This document shows positions 11,801 to 24,600 of a DNA stretch of 64,000 nt, in pieces. The DNA comes from Amblyornis subalaris (Eukaryota > Chordata > Aves > Passeriformes > Ptilonorhynchidae). The stretch spans positions 7,568,245 through 7,632,244 of the forward strand of contig JACAXG010000021.1 in the NCBI GenBank assembly GCA_018881555.1, in the 5' to 3' direction. Made by a program: the position numbers and the translations under genes. The notes beneath the pieces were generated by a model. The model had not been told where the DNA came from. It made no database searches and saw only the letters and a program-made list of their open reading frames with translations. Each line of letters starts with the position of its first letter. The first letter of the stretch is position 1.

Positions 11801-13400
11801 CTGTCTCAGCATGTTCAGAAATCCTGCTGTACTTCCTTGAGAGATAAAAATGAAAAAAATGCTTTTTAGTTGGAGTGTCTCTGCAGGTTGTAGAGATGGC
11901 TAAGAAAGGACAGGCTCCTTACTAGTAATAGCCCTTGAGTGATAAATCCTGGTGAGAGTAAGAAATCTGGGATATATATGTCCATTCCTGCATTTGCATG
12001 CTGCTGATGGTATTCATGCTACCTTCAACTCTGTTCATACTGGTATAAATATGTACTTTTTCTGCCTTTCCTGAAACTATACCTCAGTCCTCCCAGTGTA
12101 AGAAGACTAAAACCAGGCCAGATGCGAGCTCTGCTCTGGCAGAAAGGCTCTTGATGAAGAAACTGTTCCTACCATCAGAAAAGCAATTGTTCTGAGTGGG
12201 AGGGTGGGGAGGAGTGTGCTCTGTGTGTGTGTGCACATGCACACCACAGATGGTGTGCAGGGCCTGTGGGGTTACAGGGGAGACATATGTGCATGGGTAA
12301 AGCGTTTTCTTTATGTACCCTCTCATGCACGTATGTCTCTGCCCAGCGCTTCTCCTGTCATCTGTGCTGGTACCAGGTATCATTCAGTTCAGGAAATTCT
12401 GATAGCAAATTTAAAAGTGTTGCTGANCATGATGTTACAAGCTCTCTTCGGCTGAAATCACAGAGCATTTTAGTTTTACAGTTTTAACAGGCTTGAGCAT
12501 GATGATAAGAAAGCAGTACAAATGGATAACACCTATTTGCATTAAGCATGTAAGTAGTGAAATAGATTTGCNGTCTAATATGCTATGAATTTGGTCTTCA
12601 AAAGAGAACAGGGGGGAAAAAAACCCCAGTATTTTGTGTGCTAGTTGGGTACCTTTTGGTTTCCTGGTAAGAAGTGTATAATAATTTCTCCTGTTTCCTT
12701 TTAAGATAAAGTACATATTCTACAGATTTTTTCTCTCTCAGATTTCCTGTTTGTTTTNTCATACTGTGTCTAAAATCAAAATCCACTAATTCGTCAGTGG
12801 GAATTAATAAATCCTTACACTGAAAACCTAAGGAAACAAAGCAACAGAAACTTGTGAATGGTGTCCAAGGAAGGGAACAAAAGTGTTTACTTGAAATGCC
12901 AAANCAGATTGTTATTCCTTGAAGTTCTCTAGAATAGGAGGTGGGTCTTTTATCCTGGAGCTGCTATATGGGCTCAGAGTTCTCACAGGCACTCTTCAGA
13001 ATTTCTGCTGCACAAATAACAATTCATTATTCTTGTTGAGAGCCTACATTGTCTTGCAATGTTTTGCCGGGGCCACTCTACTGTGCTGAAAGGATTGTTG
13101 GCAGCAGAGTTGGACTTGGTACTGCAAGCATCTGATTCAGCTTATGACAAGGTCAATATTCCTGGCCCAGGTGCCCAGTGCTGGTTTGGGTTTATTTGTT
13201 TTTTTCAAAGGTGTGTTGGGAATTTGGAGGCATAATCCAGGAGACTTTGAGTGCTTGATTCCTCAAGTTATGTTTTGAAAACCTAGCCTCAGTTAATTTC
13301 AAGTGAAAGTCGTCCAAATGTAGATAAATCCATTGGTAGGTAGATACTTATGAATGACAACATTTTTATTTTTCTCTACCCAAGCATGCTAGTAGTTGAA
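8831..13400. other. Intron with a few element-like patches
   Basis: Mostly AT-rich intron. Two patches, about 10,310-10,540 and 10,880-11,100, have balanced composition and dense short motifs, and may be conserved elements. A short GT-rich run with an inverted repeat (GTGTGCA, two bases, TGCACAC) lies at 12,229-12,244. No gene was recognised. Confidence 0.45.
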
Positions 13401-13441
13401 GGGTTGCATCAGTAGCATGTTAGATATCGTCTTCTGATGTT

Positions 13442-13471
13442 GTGGTCTTAAATGAAGTGGTCTTAAATGAA
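13442..13471 (+). repeat. Perfect 15-bp tandem duplication
   Basis: GTGGTCTTAAATGAA occurs twice in direct succession (13,442-13,456 and 13,457-13,471), followed by a further GT. It looks like a recent replication-slippage duplication. Its copy number may be polymorphic. Confidence 0.85.
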
Positions 13472-15751
13472 GTTTTTTGTCTTTTCCAGCTGGAGATATA
13501 TAGTGTATGTTTTGCAGCTTTTGTCGCTTGGAACAATCTTTCTCAAATATTCTGCCTCAGTGACTCTTCAGTCAAATCTCAAATGAGAATCTGTGTTTTA
13601 TGGGGAGAAGTGGTAGTAGGAGTGAAGGTTTTGTATAATGTATCTTTTTTTATTCCTACTTTGCTTTTCTTTTTACTACAAGCAACATAAATTTCTTTGG
13701 AAAATTTTAGATTTTTTAGGATGACTATTTTGTATGGGTAGTAATGACAACTTACTGTTTTATACTGTGGGTAAAAAAATCACAATTCAGACACTTGTTT
13801 ACTTTTAACATAATATCAAGAGGGTTTAGTCAGTCTGTGAAAAGGAGTATGTGAAATGTTTAAAAAACTTGGTTGCCTAGATAACCTGAGTTGATTTCTT
13901 TACAAAGAAATACTTTTCTTTATAAAGTCTACCTCTTGTTACTTTTTAAGTTAATACTCGACCTGGGACCGTAACATTGAAACACAGAATTAGTCTGTTT
14001 GTGTGCAAACAGCAGGAATTAATTCAGCAGTTGAATTTGCGCTCAAGTTCAGATTAATTAATATGTGATGTAAGACCCTATGAGATCACTGTATGACCAA
14101 ATTAGTGCTCTTTCTCTTTCATGTATTTTTACTCCCCATTATAGTTTTGGAGGGAATTTTCTTTCTCTTTGTTGTAGATACCTTATAACAATATCAAAGA
14201 CAAAGCATGATTATAAAATTTGCAAGATTTCCTTTCCTTTTTTCTTCCTAACACATGCTCTGAACACAAAAGTTTCAAAACTTTTCATGTATGTGGCAAC
14301 TAGAAATGGATGTGTGTGCAATTCTGAGAGATGGAGCAATAACAGATGTTCTCAAAAGCAATAGGTAATTCCATGGCAATTCATCAAGAAAGAACATGCA
14401 ACCTAGGGGAAACCAGGCTTCTTGTAAAAGGAGCATTCTCAGCTCCAGGTGTATAAATCAAAGACTTGGTGTATACCAGGCTCTATTTTGGTAGGCCAGG
14501 AAATGTAACAAGTTTTCTGTAGAAAGAATCAAATCATGTAGTTCCTGTAAAAGTTTGCAGTGTTCTGTTCATGTAATAGGAGACTCCTCAATGGCTTTCT
14601 CCTGAGGGAAGGGAAGCATTTCTTCATGTTATTTATTTTATTTCATTTTCAAGTGCCTTAGTCTCATGTCTCTTGAACAATAACATCAGAAAAATCCTTG
14701 AAATCACCCTTGCTTCTTCTGGCTTGTAACACAGCCATGCAAAATTCTTTGCTTATCTGAAACTTCAGAAATAAAGCAATGCAATGGGCACAGAGGCTGC
14801 AGTGCCAGCTTTTTAGTCCTACATCTGCCAAATAAGGCTCAAGCAGATTTACATCTTAATTCGTTTCTAATGGGTTTTTAGTAGGTCCATCAAGACTGAA
14901 CTCTTTTAAGAGAGGCTTAATGGATGATGTAATGTTTTCATGTGCTTAGAGTCCAAAATTTAGAATTACTTTTATAATAGTACTTAGCTTATAAATATCA
15001 GGTAGGTTGCATAGAAATTACGTGATGGCAAACAGCAAAAATGTGCCACAACTGAAGTTGCAAAGAAGAAGAAAAACATCTCTGACCGCCACTCAGATTC
15101 ANGAATTTTGTGTATTGGGAATAGGCATTTGGCTTGTGCATGGTGTTCCATATTCCTCTGTCCTTTGAAGTTATAGGGGGTATTATTTTTTTCCATCTGT
15201 GTTACTTATTTTCATTTGCTCATCCTCTGTCCTCCATGAATTTGCTCTTGTGTTATGAGAATAATACAGCTTCATGAGAAGTCCTTTCTGCCCTGTGTGC
15301 AGGCTGCAAAGACATCCAGTAGCAACACTCAGTGCCCAATTTATTCAGTAGGAGNTACAGTGTTGGATGCTGCCAGTGATCTCTGAACACTTCAGGGCAT
15401 ACCATGGGCCCCAGATAATACTGAGCTAGTAACACTCTTAAAGTTTGTGTTCGGTGTGCAAAGCTGTTTCTCATAGCCATGAAAGTTAAGGGTTAATTAT
15501 TTTACCCTTAATGCAGATGCATTTCCAAGAACGGAGAAAACCTGAAAACAACAGCAAAGTGGGATAATACTGCCACACATGCTTTGAGTGGTTTCCCCTT
15601 CTTCAGTCTCTGTTTTGTAGAGTAGCAGTGTTTTTCCACTTTGGAAATGATTTCTGAAGATTNTTCTGTGTGGGAGCTTTATTTATATTTATCTAACTTT
15701 GAGGAGTTAAAAAAAATCATGTTTGTGTACACTATTTTAAAAGTAGGAAAT

Positions 15752-15799
15752 ATAAGCTAAATCTGGATTAATTTCCATAAGCTAAAACTGGATTAATTT
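15752..15799 (+). repeat. Near-perfect 23-bp direct repeat with GGATTA motifs
   Basis: Copy 1 (15,752-15,774) and copy 2 (15,777-15,799) differ at one base and are two bases apart. Each carries GGATTAATTT, which contains the complement of TAATCC, the core site for K50 homeodomains (OTX, PITX, GSC families). It may be a simple duplication or a doubled binding site. Confidence 0.8.
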
Positions 15800-18600
15800 T
15801 TCAGATAGAGATTTGTGGACTAAAGGGTTTTTTTTATACGGTTTATACAAACCACAGCTTACATCTTTGCTCAGTATCTTGCTTTCTACAAGTAGCAAGT
15901 AGGAATCTCCACTTTTAACCTGCTCTACAAAATTTGTCTTAGTATGTCAATTCATTTTTAGCTCTACGGTATTTTATTGTCAGCATTTGTATGAGGCATG
16001 CAACCGTAGTGAGTAAAAGAATTGATTAAACCTTAGGTTTGGAATGCCACACTCAAGCACAGGTCTGCTGAGACCTTCCTTTTTTGAGTTTGGTAAAATT
16101 AATAAAATTTAAAAGGAAGAGTGGTTTTTTTCCTGACAGATCTGAGCCCAGCAGCTTTGGAATTATATTAAAGATTCTGTGGTGGAGCTTAAAATAGGAC
16201 TTCATTCAGCATTCCCCTCTTTTGAAACCTACTCTCTATTCTTCTGATGCTGCTTTCCAGAGACAGCTATGTGTGGTTTGTAATAAACTTCAGGGATGAA
16301 AGTATCNCTGACTATCATTGCGTGGGCAATTTTTGTGTCATCCGTTTAGTGACGCTTGGTAAAGTAGTGGAATAAGACAGAAGAAAAGCATGGGCATACT
16401 CATAACTATATTTGCAGTGCCAGGTATTTGAAGGAGAGTAACTCTGAGATAGACAAAGAGATNGTTTTGCTGTTATGTGTGTCTGATTTCTCAAAGAGAC
16501 TGAATGCCCTTTTCTGAAGTCAGTCAGTCTTTTATTCTGCTTTTATCGACTGCATCTCTTTGTGGAGCGTTTCTGTAGCAGTAGAACTGGTCATGAGAGG
16601 GAGATGATTTAGGGGAGAGAAATAAAATACTGTGTCAGGGCATAATTTCCTTCTGTCTCTTCCCAAATATATTTGCAGTAAACATGGAGCCTTGAGGTCT
16701 GACAGATTATTTTTTTTATTCTTTTAAACCTTTAGATGACCAAGCCCAGACATTGTTGGGATNCTTTTTGAACTTTGGTTTGCTGGAGCCATCTGTGAGA
16801 GACCCAGAGTCACTGACAACAGTGATACAAACTGCAGTCAGTAGGAGGTTTCGTAGTTATGTAGGTTTTGGACNGCTCATTATCTTTGAAATATCTTTGA
16901 AGTTAAGTTGTTTTATTACTAAAGATTGATTCAGTCATCACTTCCAGACTGCAGCCAANTAAACCCTCTGCTGCTGCCCTGCTCTCCCAAACCTTCTTTG
17001 AATTTCACCCTCAAATAGTATCTCAAAGCCCCTGGGAAGGACCTGCTGNCTACAGAGTGAGCACTTCAGTAACTTTCAGTTTCCCTTCACTGATGGAGAC
17101 TCAGAGTCAATTTCGTATGGAGGACAACACTGCCATAAGCTACCAGTGTTTCAATGCATGATCCTTCACAACAGCTCTTACTCTGCCATTAAACTCGAGC
17201 CTTTATAGAGATTTTTGCAGTGTGNACTCAGTAATTATCCTGATTCATGTACAAAGTAAGGGAAGTACAAGGAGGATAGATGGGTGAGAGTAAAGTGTAC
17301 AGTTTGGTTTGATGTCTGCTCTGCTTGCCTAGCCAAAGGAGAAGGAAGCCATGCTTATATTTATTTAGTCTTACTGTTTTTAATTAGTCCATAAACAAAA
17401 CACTGCTATCAACATGGTGCAGAAATAACAGTGATTTAAAGCTCTCAGAAAGCTTGATATTCAGTAATTTTACAGAAAATAACAAATAGTAGTGATAATT
17501 AAATGTCATAGATTTTATGCTTAGCTGCTGAAATATTTTGGTATAAAAATACCTTTTCAAATAACTGCTTAAATTGCTATAAAAAGCTACCATAAAATAG
17601 AAATTCAAGAGCCAGAGTAGGAGGTATCTGAAGTAGTTGTTGCTCTAATATAAGTTAATTGGACTGTGGGTCCCAGAATGAACTGCTGTTTCTTGAACTC
17701 TCAGAATTAACTGTAATTTCCAGCAAGTAACNAATAGAATCATGGTTTTGAGAAGTGCCTTGGTTCATGGTTATAAAATCAAAGCCACACATTATGAAAC
17801 TAATTCTGAATGAAATATTGATTCATCCATTGTTGGTTAATTTTGTACCTGAAAAAATATCCTTGAGAACTGATGGTTCTANAGATAAAATGTCAGTTCT
17901 GAAAATGCTGCTAACCGAATTTTTGTGTGTATTGTCTTTCATACCAATATTGTTTTTTCTTGCCAAATTGTCTGTTCAGGCTTGTGAGACCCGTGCAGTC
18001 AGAGCCCTGGTCTCTCTCCGTTGTTTTTAATGCTGCCATGTTTGCTGCTGCTTGTGGTTTTCACTGGTTATTTTATAATAGAATTTGAGAGGAGGATGGA
18101 AACCTCATCCCATTTAAATGGTAACAAAATAAATTCAAGTAAACTAATCAAGTCTTAAGTTTACACTTTGCTGAGTCAGAGAGGTCCAGTTCCTTCCTTT
18201 GATGTTTTTCAAGNGATGAGAACAAAGTGAAGTAAAAAGTTCCCTTGCATTGTGGTAAATCTACGGCAGCAGTCAGAAAAGCTGCCACTGTCTACATGGA
18301 ATTCTACGATTTGTCAAGCAGTGAAGGGCTCAGGTGGTGAGGAGCATCAGCAGAGTCCAGTGTGGTTGCCAGGTTGTGCCTTCTGCTTGCTTGTAGAGTG
18401 TTTTAGGGTATACCTGTTTTGGAGGTGTCACGTGGATGCCTGCAGGATCCTGGCTGTCTCAGGGGTGACAGTGTTCAGCTTTGTCATAAAGTGAAAAAAA
18501 GCATCATTAAAATATTTCTAAAATACCTGTAATGTTTCAGGTTTGCTGCTGGGNCTGTTCATCGTTTAAAAAAAAATAGATTTTCTTTTGAAATGGTCTA
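15800..18600. other. Intron without recognisable features
   Basis: AT-rich intron with several isolated N bases. No coding, RNA or repeat signal that I can support. Confidence 0.5.
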
Positions 18601-18627
18601 AGATGAAAATGAGAACAGGTCAGATTT

Positions 18628-18676
18628 AACCTAATTTTTATTAGGTTTTCAAAAAATAAAAAATAAAAATTAGGTT
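18628..18676. repeat. Perfect 15-bp inverted repeat
   Basis: AACCTAATTTTTATT (18,628-18,642) is repeated as its exact complement AATAAAAATTAGGTT (18,662-18,676) across a 19-base A-rich spacer. A nested shorter hairpin (AACCTAAT..ATTAGGTT, 18,628-18,649) shares the left arm, so two alternative hairpins compete. No flanking duplication or transposon end was recognised. It is AT-rich, so a chance or hairpin-templated origin is likely. Confidence 0.8.
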
Positions 18677-18699
18677 CATCAATGATCTTAAAGAAATTA

Positions 18700-21600
18700 T
18701 AAAACAACTTTTGCATTTTTTTCTGCAGCAATTCCTCAGGTGTGTGGAAAATGCTGCTAAATTGCTTTAGTTCTGAGCACAATTCCAAAGTTGCATAATC
18801 TCTCATTTTTATTTTTTTCTAAGGATAGTATAAGAAAAATGACCGGATTACTGAGAATTAGTCACATCTTCACGGCTGAATACCAACTACTGTTTGAGCC
18901 AGATTCCAAGAATGCTAACATTTTCATCCTTTCATCATTACTGGATCCTGCTGCATCTCTAGGGTCAATAATTAGCAACTTTATTACCCTGCATACATGT
19001 ATATAAGTACATTGAATTTTTAGAGAGGGAGCCTTTCTCCTTGATGGANGAGTGGTTTGGAAATGGGATAAATTGAAAGCACTTTTAAAATTGGCTGCTT
19101 TGCAGAGAACAAAATCTGAAACAACGCAGAAGAGAAACTGTGTAGATTCCTCGGAAAAGTTAAAATGCAGCATATTTGACTGAGCCACAAGCAACAGATT
19201 GGACAGGGTCAGAGAATCAGGAATGGAAACAGTCCAACTCTCTTACTCTCTAATATTACACAGACATCATGAATATCTGCTGGATTCCCCAGAAGAGCCT
19301 TACTTAAAGGGGGATTCCCAGTTGGTGAACAAGGTCATACTTGTGCATTAATCATTTTCATCTCAATTACTAGCAAGGAAAATACACTGCAGTAAAAAAA
19401 AGGGAGGGAGGCAAAACAAAACCACTCCAAACTAAACAACTGCCACACCCCTCTCAGCCCTCCGAAACCCACACAAAAACATTGTTTCCCAATACAAAGG
19501 TAACTTTCCTTCCTCTTCTGTCCTTGTAGTCTCTGGAGTAGAGGAACTATTGCTGTTGCTTCGGTCAAGCAAATCTTTGGGAACTGCTTCTACACTTTTG
19601 TCAAAAAATCTAAGTATGTAGTTCCCATTTCAGATCACCTGTTAAGATAAGTTTTTTTCAGATAAGAATGTTTTGGGTGTTTTGAAACAAACCTGGATAG
19701 AAGTAAGTTTTGAATATAGGGTTGTCCAAGGCAGAGATTTCTGCAAGTTGTGTGGGATAGCGCTTATGGAAATTGCAGGCCAACCATGGAGGAACGAGGA
19801 ACAAGAGTACCCGAAACAGATACATTCCTGAGGAAGCCTATCCTGCCTGCCTCCACCCTTCTTACAGCTGACAGATTTTTCATGACACTTCCCCCAGGTG
19901 TGAAATTATTCCTCCTTCTTCCGTAGGCTGCACATAGGAGGATTATGGGAGGTCGACATTTTAGAAACTGTTTGGAAATTGAGGAAAAACAAAAAGTGTA
20001 CTGAAGGCCAGATAGACCTGCTGCAAGACCTTTCTCTGCCCTCTCTGTGTGGAATTAGAATTACTAAGCCTCACACTGTAAACCCCAAATGGAAATTTTT
20101 TTGTAAATCAAGTGGTAAGGTTCCATGTTTTGTGGGAAGAGATAGGTGCACCATAGCAGAGGTATATGCAGGGCTATCAATAGGCTACCCTAATGGTTGA
20201 TTACTCCTAGCTGGTTTACCATTTCAGGTTATTAATATGGCAGCATGCTCAGAACCTCCAAACTCCAGGGTACAGAATGGTTAAGAGATGAGGACCTAAT
20301 TGCACAAACNTGTTGAAGAGAGCCTGAACTTTTTAGAGTTTGTACTCTAAATAATTATACTAATAATAGAAGGTGANGTAGGCACGTGGAGGGTGAATAA
20401 AGTTTATTGCCCAGGGTGAACCAGCAGGTCAATAGCAGAGCTCACAGTAGGATTTCTGAAAGCATTCACATATTGGAGAAAATTCTTTACATGGAGAGAC
20501 TCTGAGCTCACTGGTTTGCTTTAAATAAAAGGAACAATGGGAGGTTACTTAATTTGGGTATGTAAAGTACCATTAAAAAAATAAGGAGCTTTTTACTCTG
20601 AAAAGGGTAAAACAAGAACTGAGGGCTATCCAGACAGATTAAAATGGACAGCATAATACATATTTCCTTTCACATTAAAAGTGATAAACTAATGAAACTG
20701 GTTAGCAAAGGATGTAGCAGATACTTCATCCCTAGACATTTTCAGAAAAGACTGAAAGCCTTTCTTGGAAGACAGGTGTTAGCCTTGCTCTACTTACTTG
20801 GTTCAATACAAGAGTCAATAGGCAGCATGCTGTGCCCTCCATTAGCAGAACTGGATGGTTCTTATGCATTCAGAACTAAACTTTAAGAGCTAAATGCACA
20901 AGAATTGTTCAGTTACCTTGAGTCCAGTTCCAGGAGTCCTGACTATCTGGCTGTATGAAATCTAACCTAAGCTCTTGCAAAGAAATTACCCAAACCTGAA
21001 TATTCTTTTATTCATAACTAAAAAGATAAAGAAACCCAACCTCCCTTCCTCCCCCCCAAAAAACGGAATTGGAAGGGTTTGAATTATAATAATTTTTTTT
21101 CAAAGAACAAAACCATAAATGACTCTGCGCTTCCTGTTTCCTCATGGACTAAAAGAGGAACATCCAAATCCTACAATACAAGGCAGACTAAGTCTCAGGG
21201 TTGATTCCCCTACCCCTCCCCACCTTAAATCTAGGAAATACTNGAAAGCTTTCTGTGTGTCTGAAAAAGTGAGATTTAAAAAAGTTTTAGTGGGCATTTT
21301 TCATGTCAAATTAATATCTAACGTGTGAACTCAACATGTAATTCTGTCTAAAAAACTACAGTAAATTAAAATAAATGCCAAAGAAAAATGCCACTTCATG
21401 CCACATGCACTAGAATGTGTTTTTTCTTAGGGAGTTTTGAAGATACATCTCTTCCTGGTGTGCCACTTCTGGCTGGTGGACTGTGCCGTCTAACTTTTCA
21501 GGAACAATAATAATAGTAGTGGCTATTTTTGCCATTTCCTTTTCTGTAACCTCTGTATTCAAGATGTTANGATCTGATCTCTCTCTTTCATGGAATATAG

Positions 21601-24600
21601 GTTGCCTGGCAGCATGTGTCGCGCTGCTAAATTTTATTTTGCTTGTTTTTCCTTTTTGCATTTAAACTTGGGTAGAATGGACTATATCAGTTTTCTGTTT
21701 AGCTGTTCTTTTAACAANGTGTTTTGTAGCTGACATCTGAGGAGTCTTGGAGTTGCTCTGGGTTTGTTATGGCTAAAGCTGCAGAGGAAATCCAAGTGAA
21801 TCACAGATAATTGTAGTCCTCAGGATAGCCATTTTGTTAACAGAATTAGCTTCATTAATCTTTCTAATGTGATGATTAAACAGAGGATAGAATATCATCA
21901 GAGCAACACAAAAACTATGTTTGAAAAACAACCCCAACATTGTTAAATGGTATGTAAAGATCTTATCGTGATACTTAATAAAGAAGGGAAAAAGTAGAAC
22001 CAAATAGAGAATGTCCCAGTGATGTTTTCTAATGGAAATAAAAATGTTAGTTCCTCTGGCAATGTTTTTAGAAAGACACATAAGATAGCATTGGAGGTTA
22101 CATTTTCTTTCAAATTTTTGAGGCATTTTTTACCAATTGTGGGTAGTTGTTCAAGAAATTTAAATATTTTGGTGCTATTCTTGAATTTACTTTTTTAAGG
22201 GAGATTGCATGATTGAACATACCTAATATGAATAATTGCGTGTGCTTGAAACTGCCACATTTACTGGCAAAATGCTAATTTATTACAAGATGTTAGAAAT
22301 TATCTTTTCCCTTAGGAAATGAGAATGATCTTTCTGTTTAGAAACTGAACTGATGCTTGAGAGGTGCACTCAGTTCCCATACTTTTAGAGACATCTTTAC
22401 TTAAACCTGCACTGTGGATCCTGCATGTACTGAGTATAGAAAAAGGACTAACTTGTCTGCATAGCAGCCACTTTGTGTAATCTGGCTTCCACTTGTTTGT
22501 GCCACCGAGTATGAAGGCAGAATGAAGGCTTTCATTANAAGCTGAACAGGCATTTAGGAAGATTAAAAAAATAAAAAGATAGTTTTGCAAGGGGCTTGTA
22601 TTTAATTTCCTTAGTTCTGTTTTCTTCTTTCAAATTTCTTTAGAACCTAACTTGATCAAAGTCTCTGAATCGATGCAATTCTTGTCGGGCTGTAAGTAGG
22701 AGAGAGATTTCCAGAAAGGATGCTTTTGTTTAAACACTTTATGCCAATTCTCTATAACCATTGTGGTTTGTATATCATGCAGTGTTTGTTTATTATAATG
22801 TCAGTGTTTGTTGTAAAGAAACTCAAGTTACAGATACATATGTGAAAGGACATGGAGAATATTTGTGTCGAACATACTTTTTCCTTCCATCTTCATAACC
22901 CAGCAGAAGAACATTAATTTGTAATTCTTGAAGCTTGTCTATTAAGGCTTTCATCTCTGTGTTTGGTGAAGGATTTTTTTTAACTGGGAAACAAGTATTT
23001 TGGTGATATTTTTGCAATCTCCTCTCCTTTCTATAATCCAAATTTAGATAATTCTATAAAGTAACTATTCCCTTTTTGCTTTTCAGTTTATTTCCTTGAA
23101 AATAAGTATGTATCTGTAGTGAACCTGAATGGGAAAGTAGGAGACACATTTTTTAAAATTTCACTTAAGTTACTAAAAATTATCGCTTACAAGGATATCT
23201 GAACAGAGACATCTTGTGTTAACAAATGACAAGCCTTCAATTCCCTGGATGAACAATAAAACCTCTTAAGTAAGCCATCATGGTTTTGGTGTCTTGATTT
23301 AAAAACTGTTCTAAACTTCTTTATTAGTTTTTAAAAGCTTACCCCTTATGTTTGGGATAAAGCTGTGTCTTTTGACATAGCAGGACAGCTGAGATGGTAN
23401 TGAGAAGCATTCTCAGATTTAAGAAGGAGGTTAAAAGAGGTTAATATTTCCAAAAGAAGATTGTTAGAATTATTTTTAGTGTAATTTTAGCTTAAATTTG
23501 TTCTTGAAATATTATTTTACTTCCTTTTGTTTCCTTGTGACAACCTCGTGCCACTTCTGAGCTGTATATATAATTTTTGTCTCTGCATGTTCCCATGATT
23601 GTCTCCTTCCCTAAATCCTTTATTCTTCTCATTCACGTGTGGGTTTTAATTGAAGATGTTTTGAACCCTGTATTAAGTTATTTCTGCAGCTTTCTTTAGT
23701 TCTGCCTACCTGAAGTAGCGTTCTTTGTTCCTTGCCTGGTGGTAGTCCACAGAGCTGCCCCTCTTTGGCACTGCCTCCGAGCAGTTTGACCATCTGGGTA
23801 GTTCAAAGAGTTCAGCCCTGTGACTTTCTTCTTTGGCTTTGTGTGCCAAGGTGAGCCTTGAAACAAAAACTCAAGTCAGTCACTGTGTGTGGTGACGCAG
23901 TGCTGCTCAGCAGTGCTGACAAGTTGATTACCAGCCAAAATTTCATGAAAGGTACACCAAGGTAAACCGCAAAGGAGGTCAGGGATTTTGTCATGTTAAA
24001 AGTCTAGTTTTGCACAGAAAGAGGAGCAGCTTGGATACTGGACAATTTTCAGGCAAGTCTTTATAGCTTCTAGAGGTGTTTCTTAAAATAAGATACTGTT
24101 TGTTTTCTGGAAATTTGGGGGAAAGAATTGAGTAATCNATAGGCAGTTACTGAGATCAAAGGCACCTCTGGGCACACCTCCAGGACTATCTTAATTGCAT
24201 TTTCTGTAGTTTCAGCCACTTTAGTTGAGGGTTGTGGGGAGAGGGAATTTCATCCATGTCTAAGTCAAATTGGCAAAAGAGAAGAGTAAAAATTTACCCA
24301 TCAGAGTTTTATTTCTCTCTTCGGATGCACTCTGGCTTGCAGCTGATGCTGGTGTTGCACATCAACAAGCTACTTAAAAGTCCCAGCAAGTGTCATCGAA
24401 GTACAGTTTGTCCATTTGCAGCATATTGAATCAAGCTGTTTACTTCCTAATGGAGGATTAATTTGTGTCATGAATGCAAATAGAGAGTACATTTAATGTG
24501 CTCACCTTCCAGATAAGAAAGGCCTTNTGCCCTTCTTCCCAGGGAGCTGAACTGAACTCACACTCATAAACAGTCGTTGTTGGTTTAATGTTGGGGGTTT

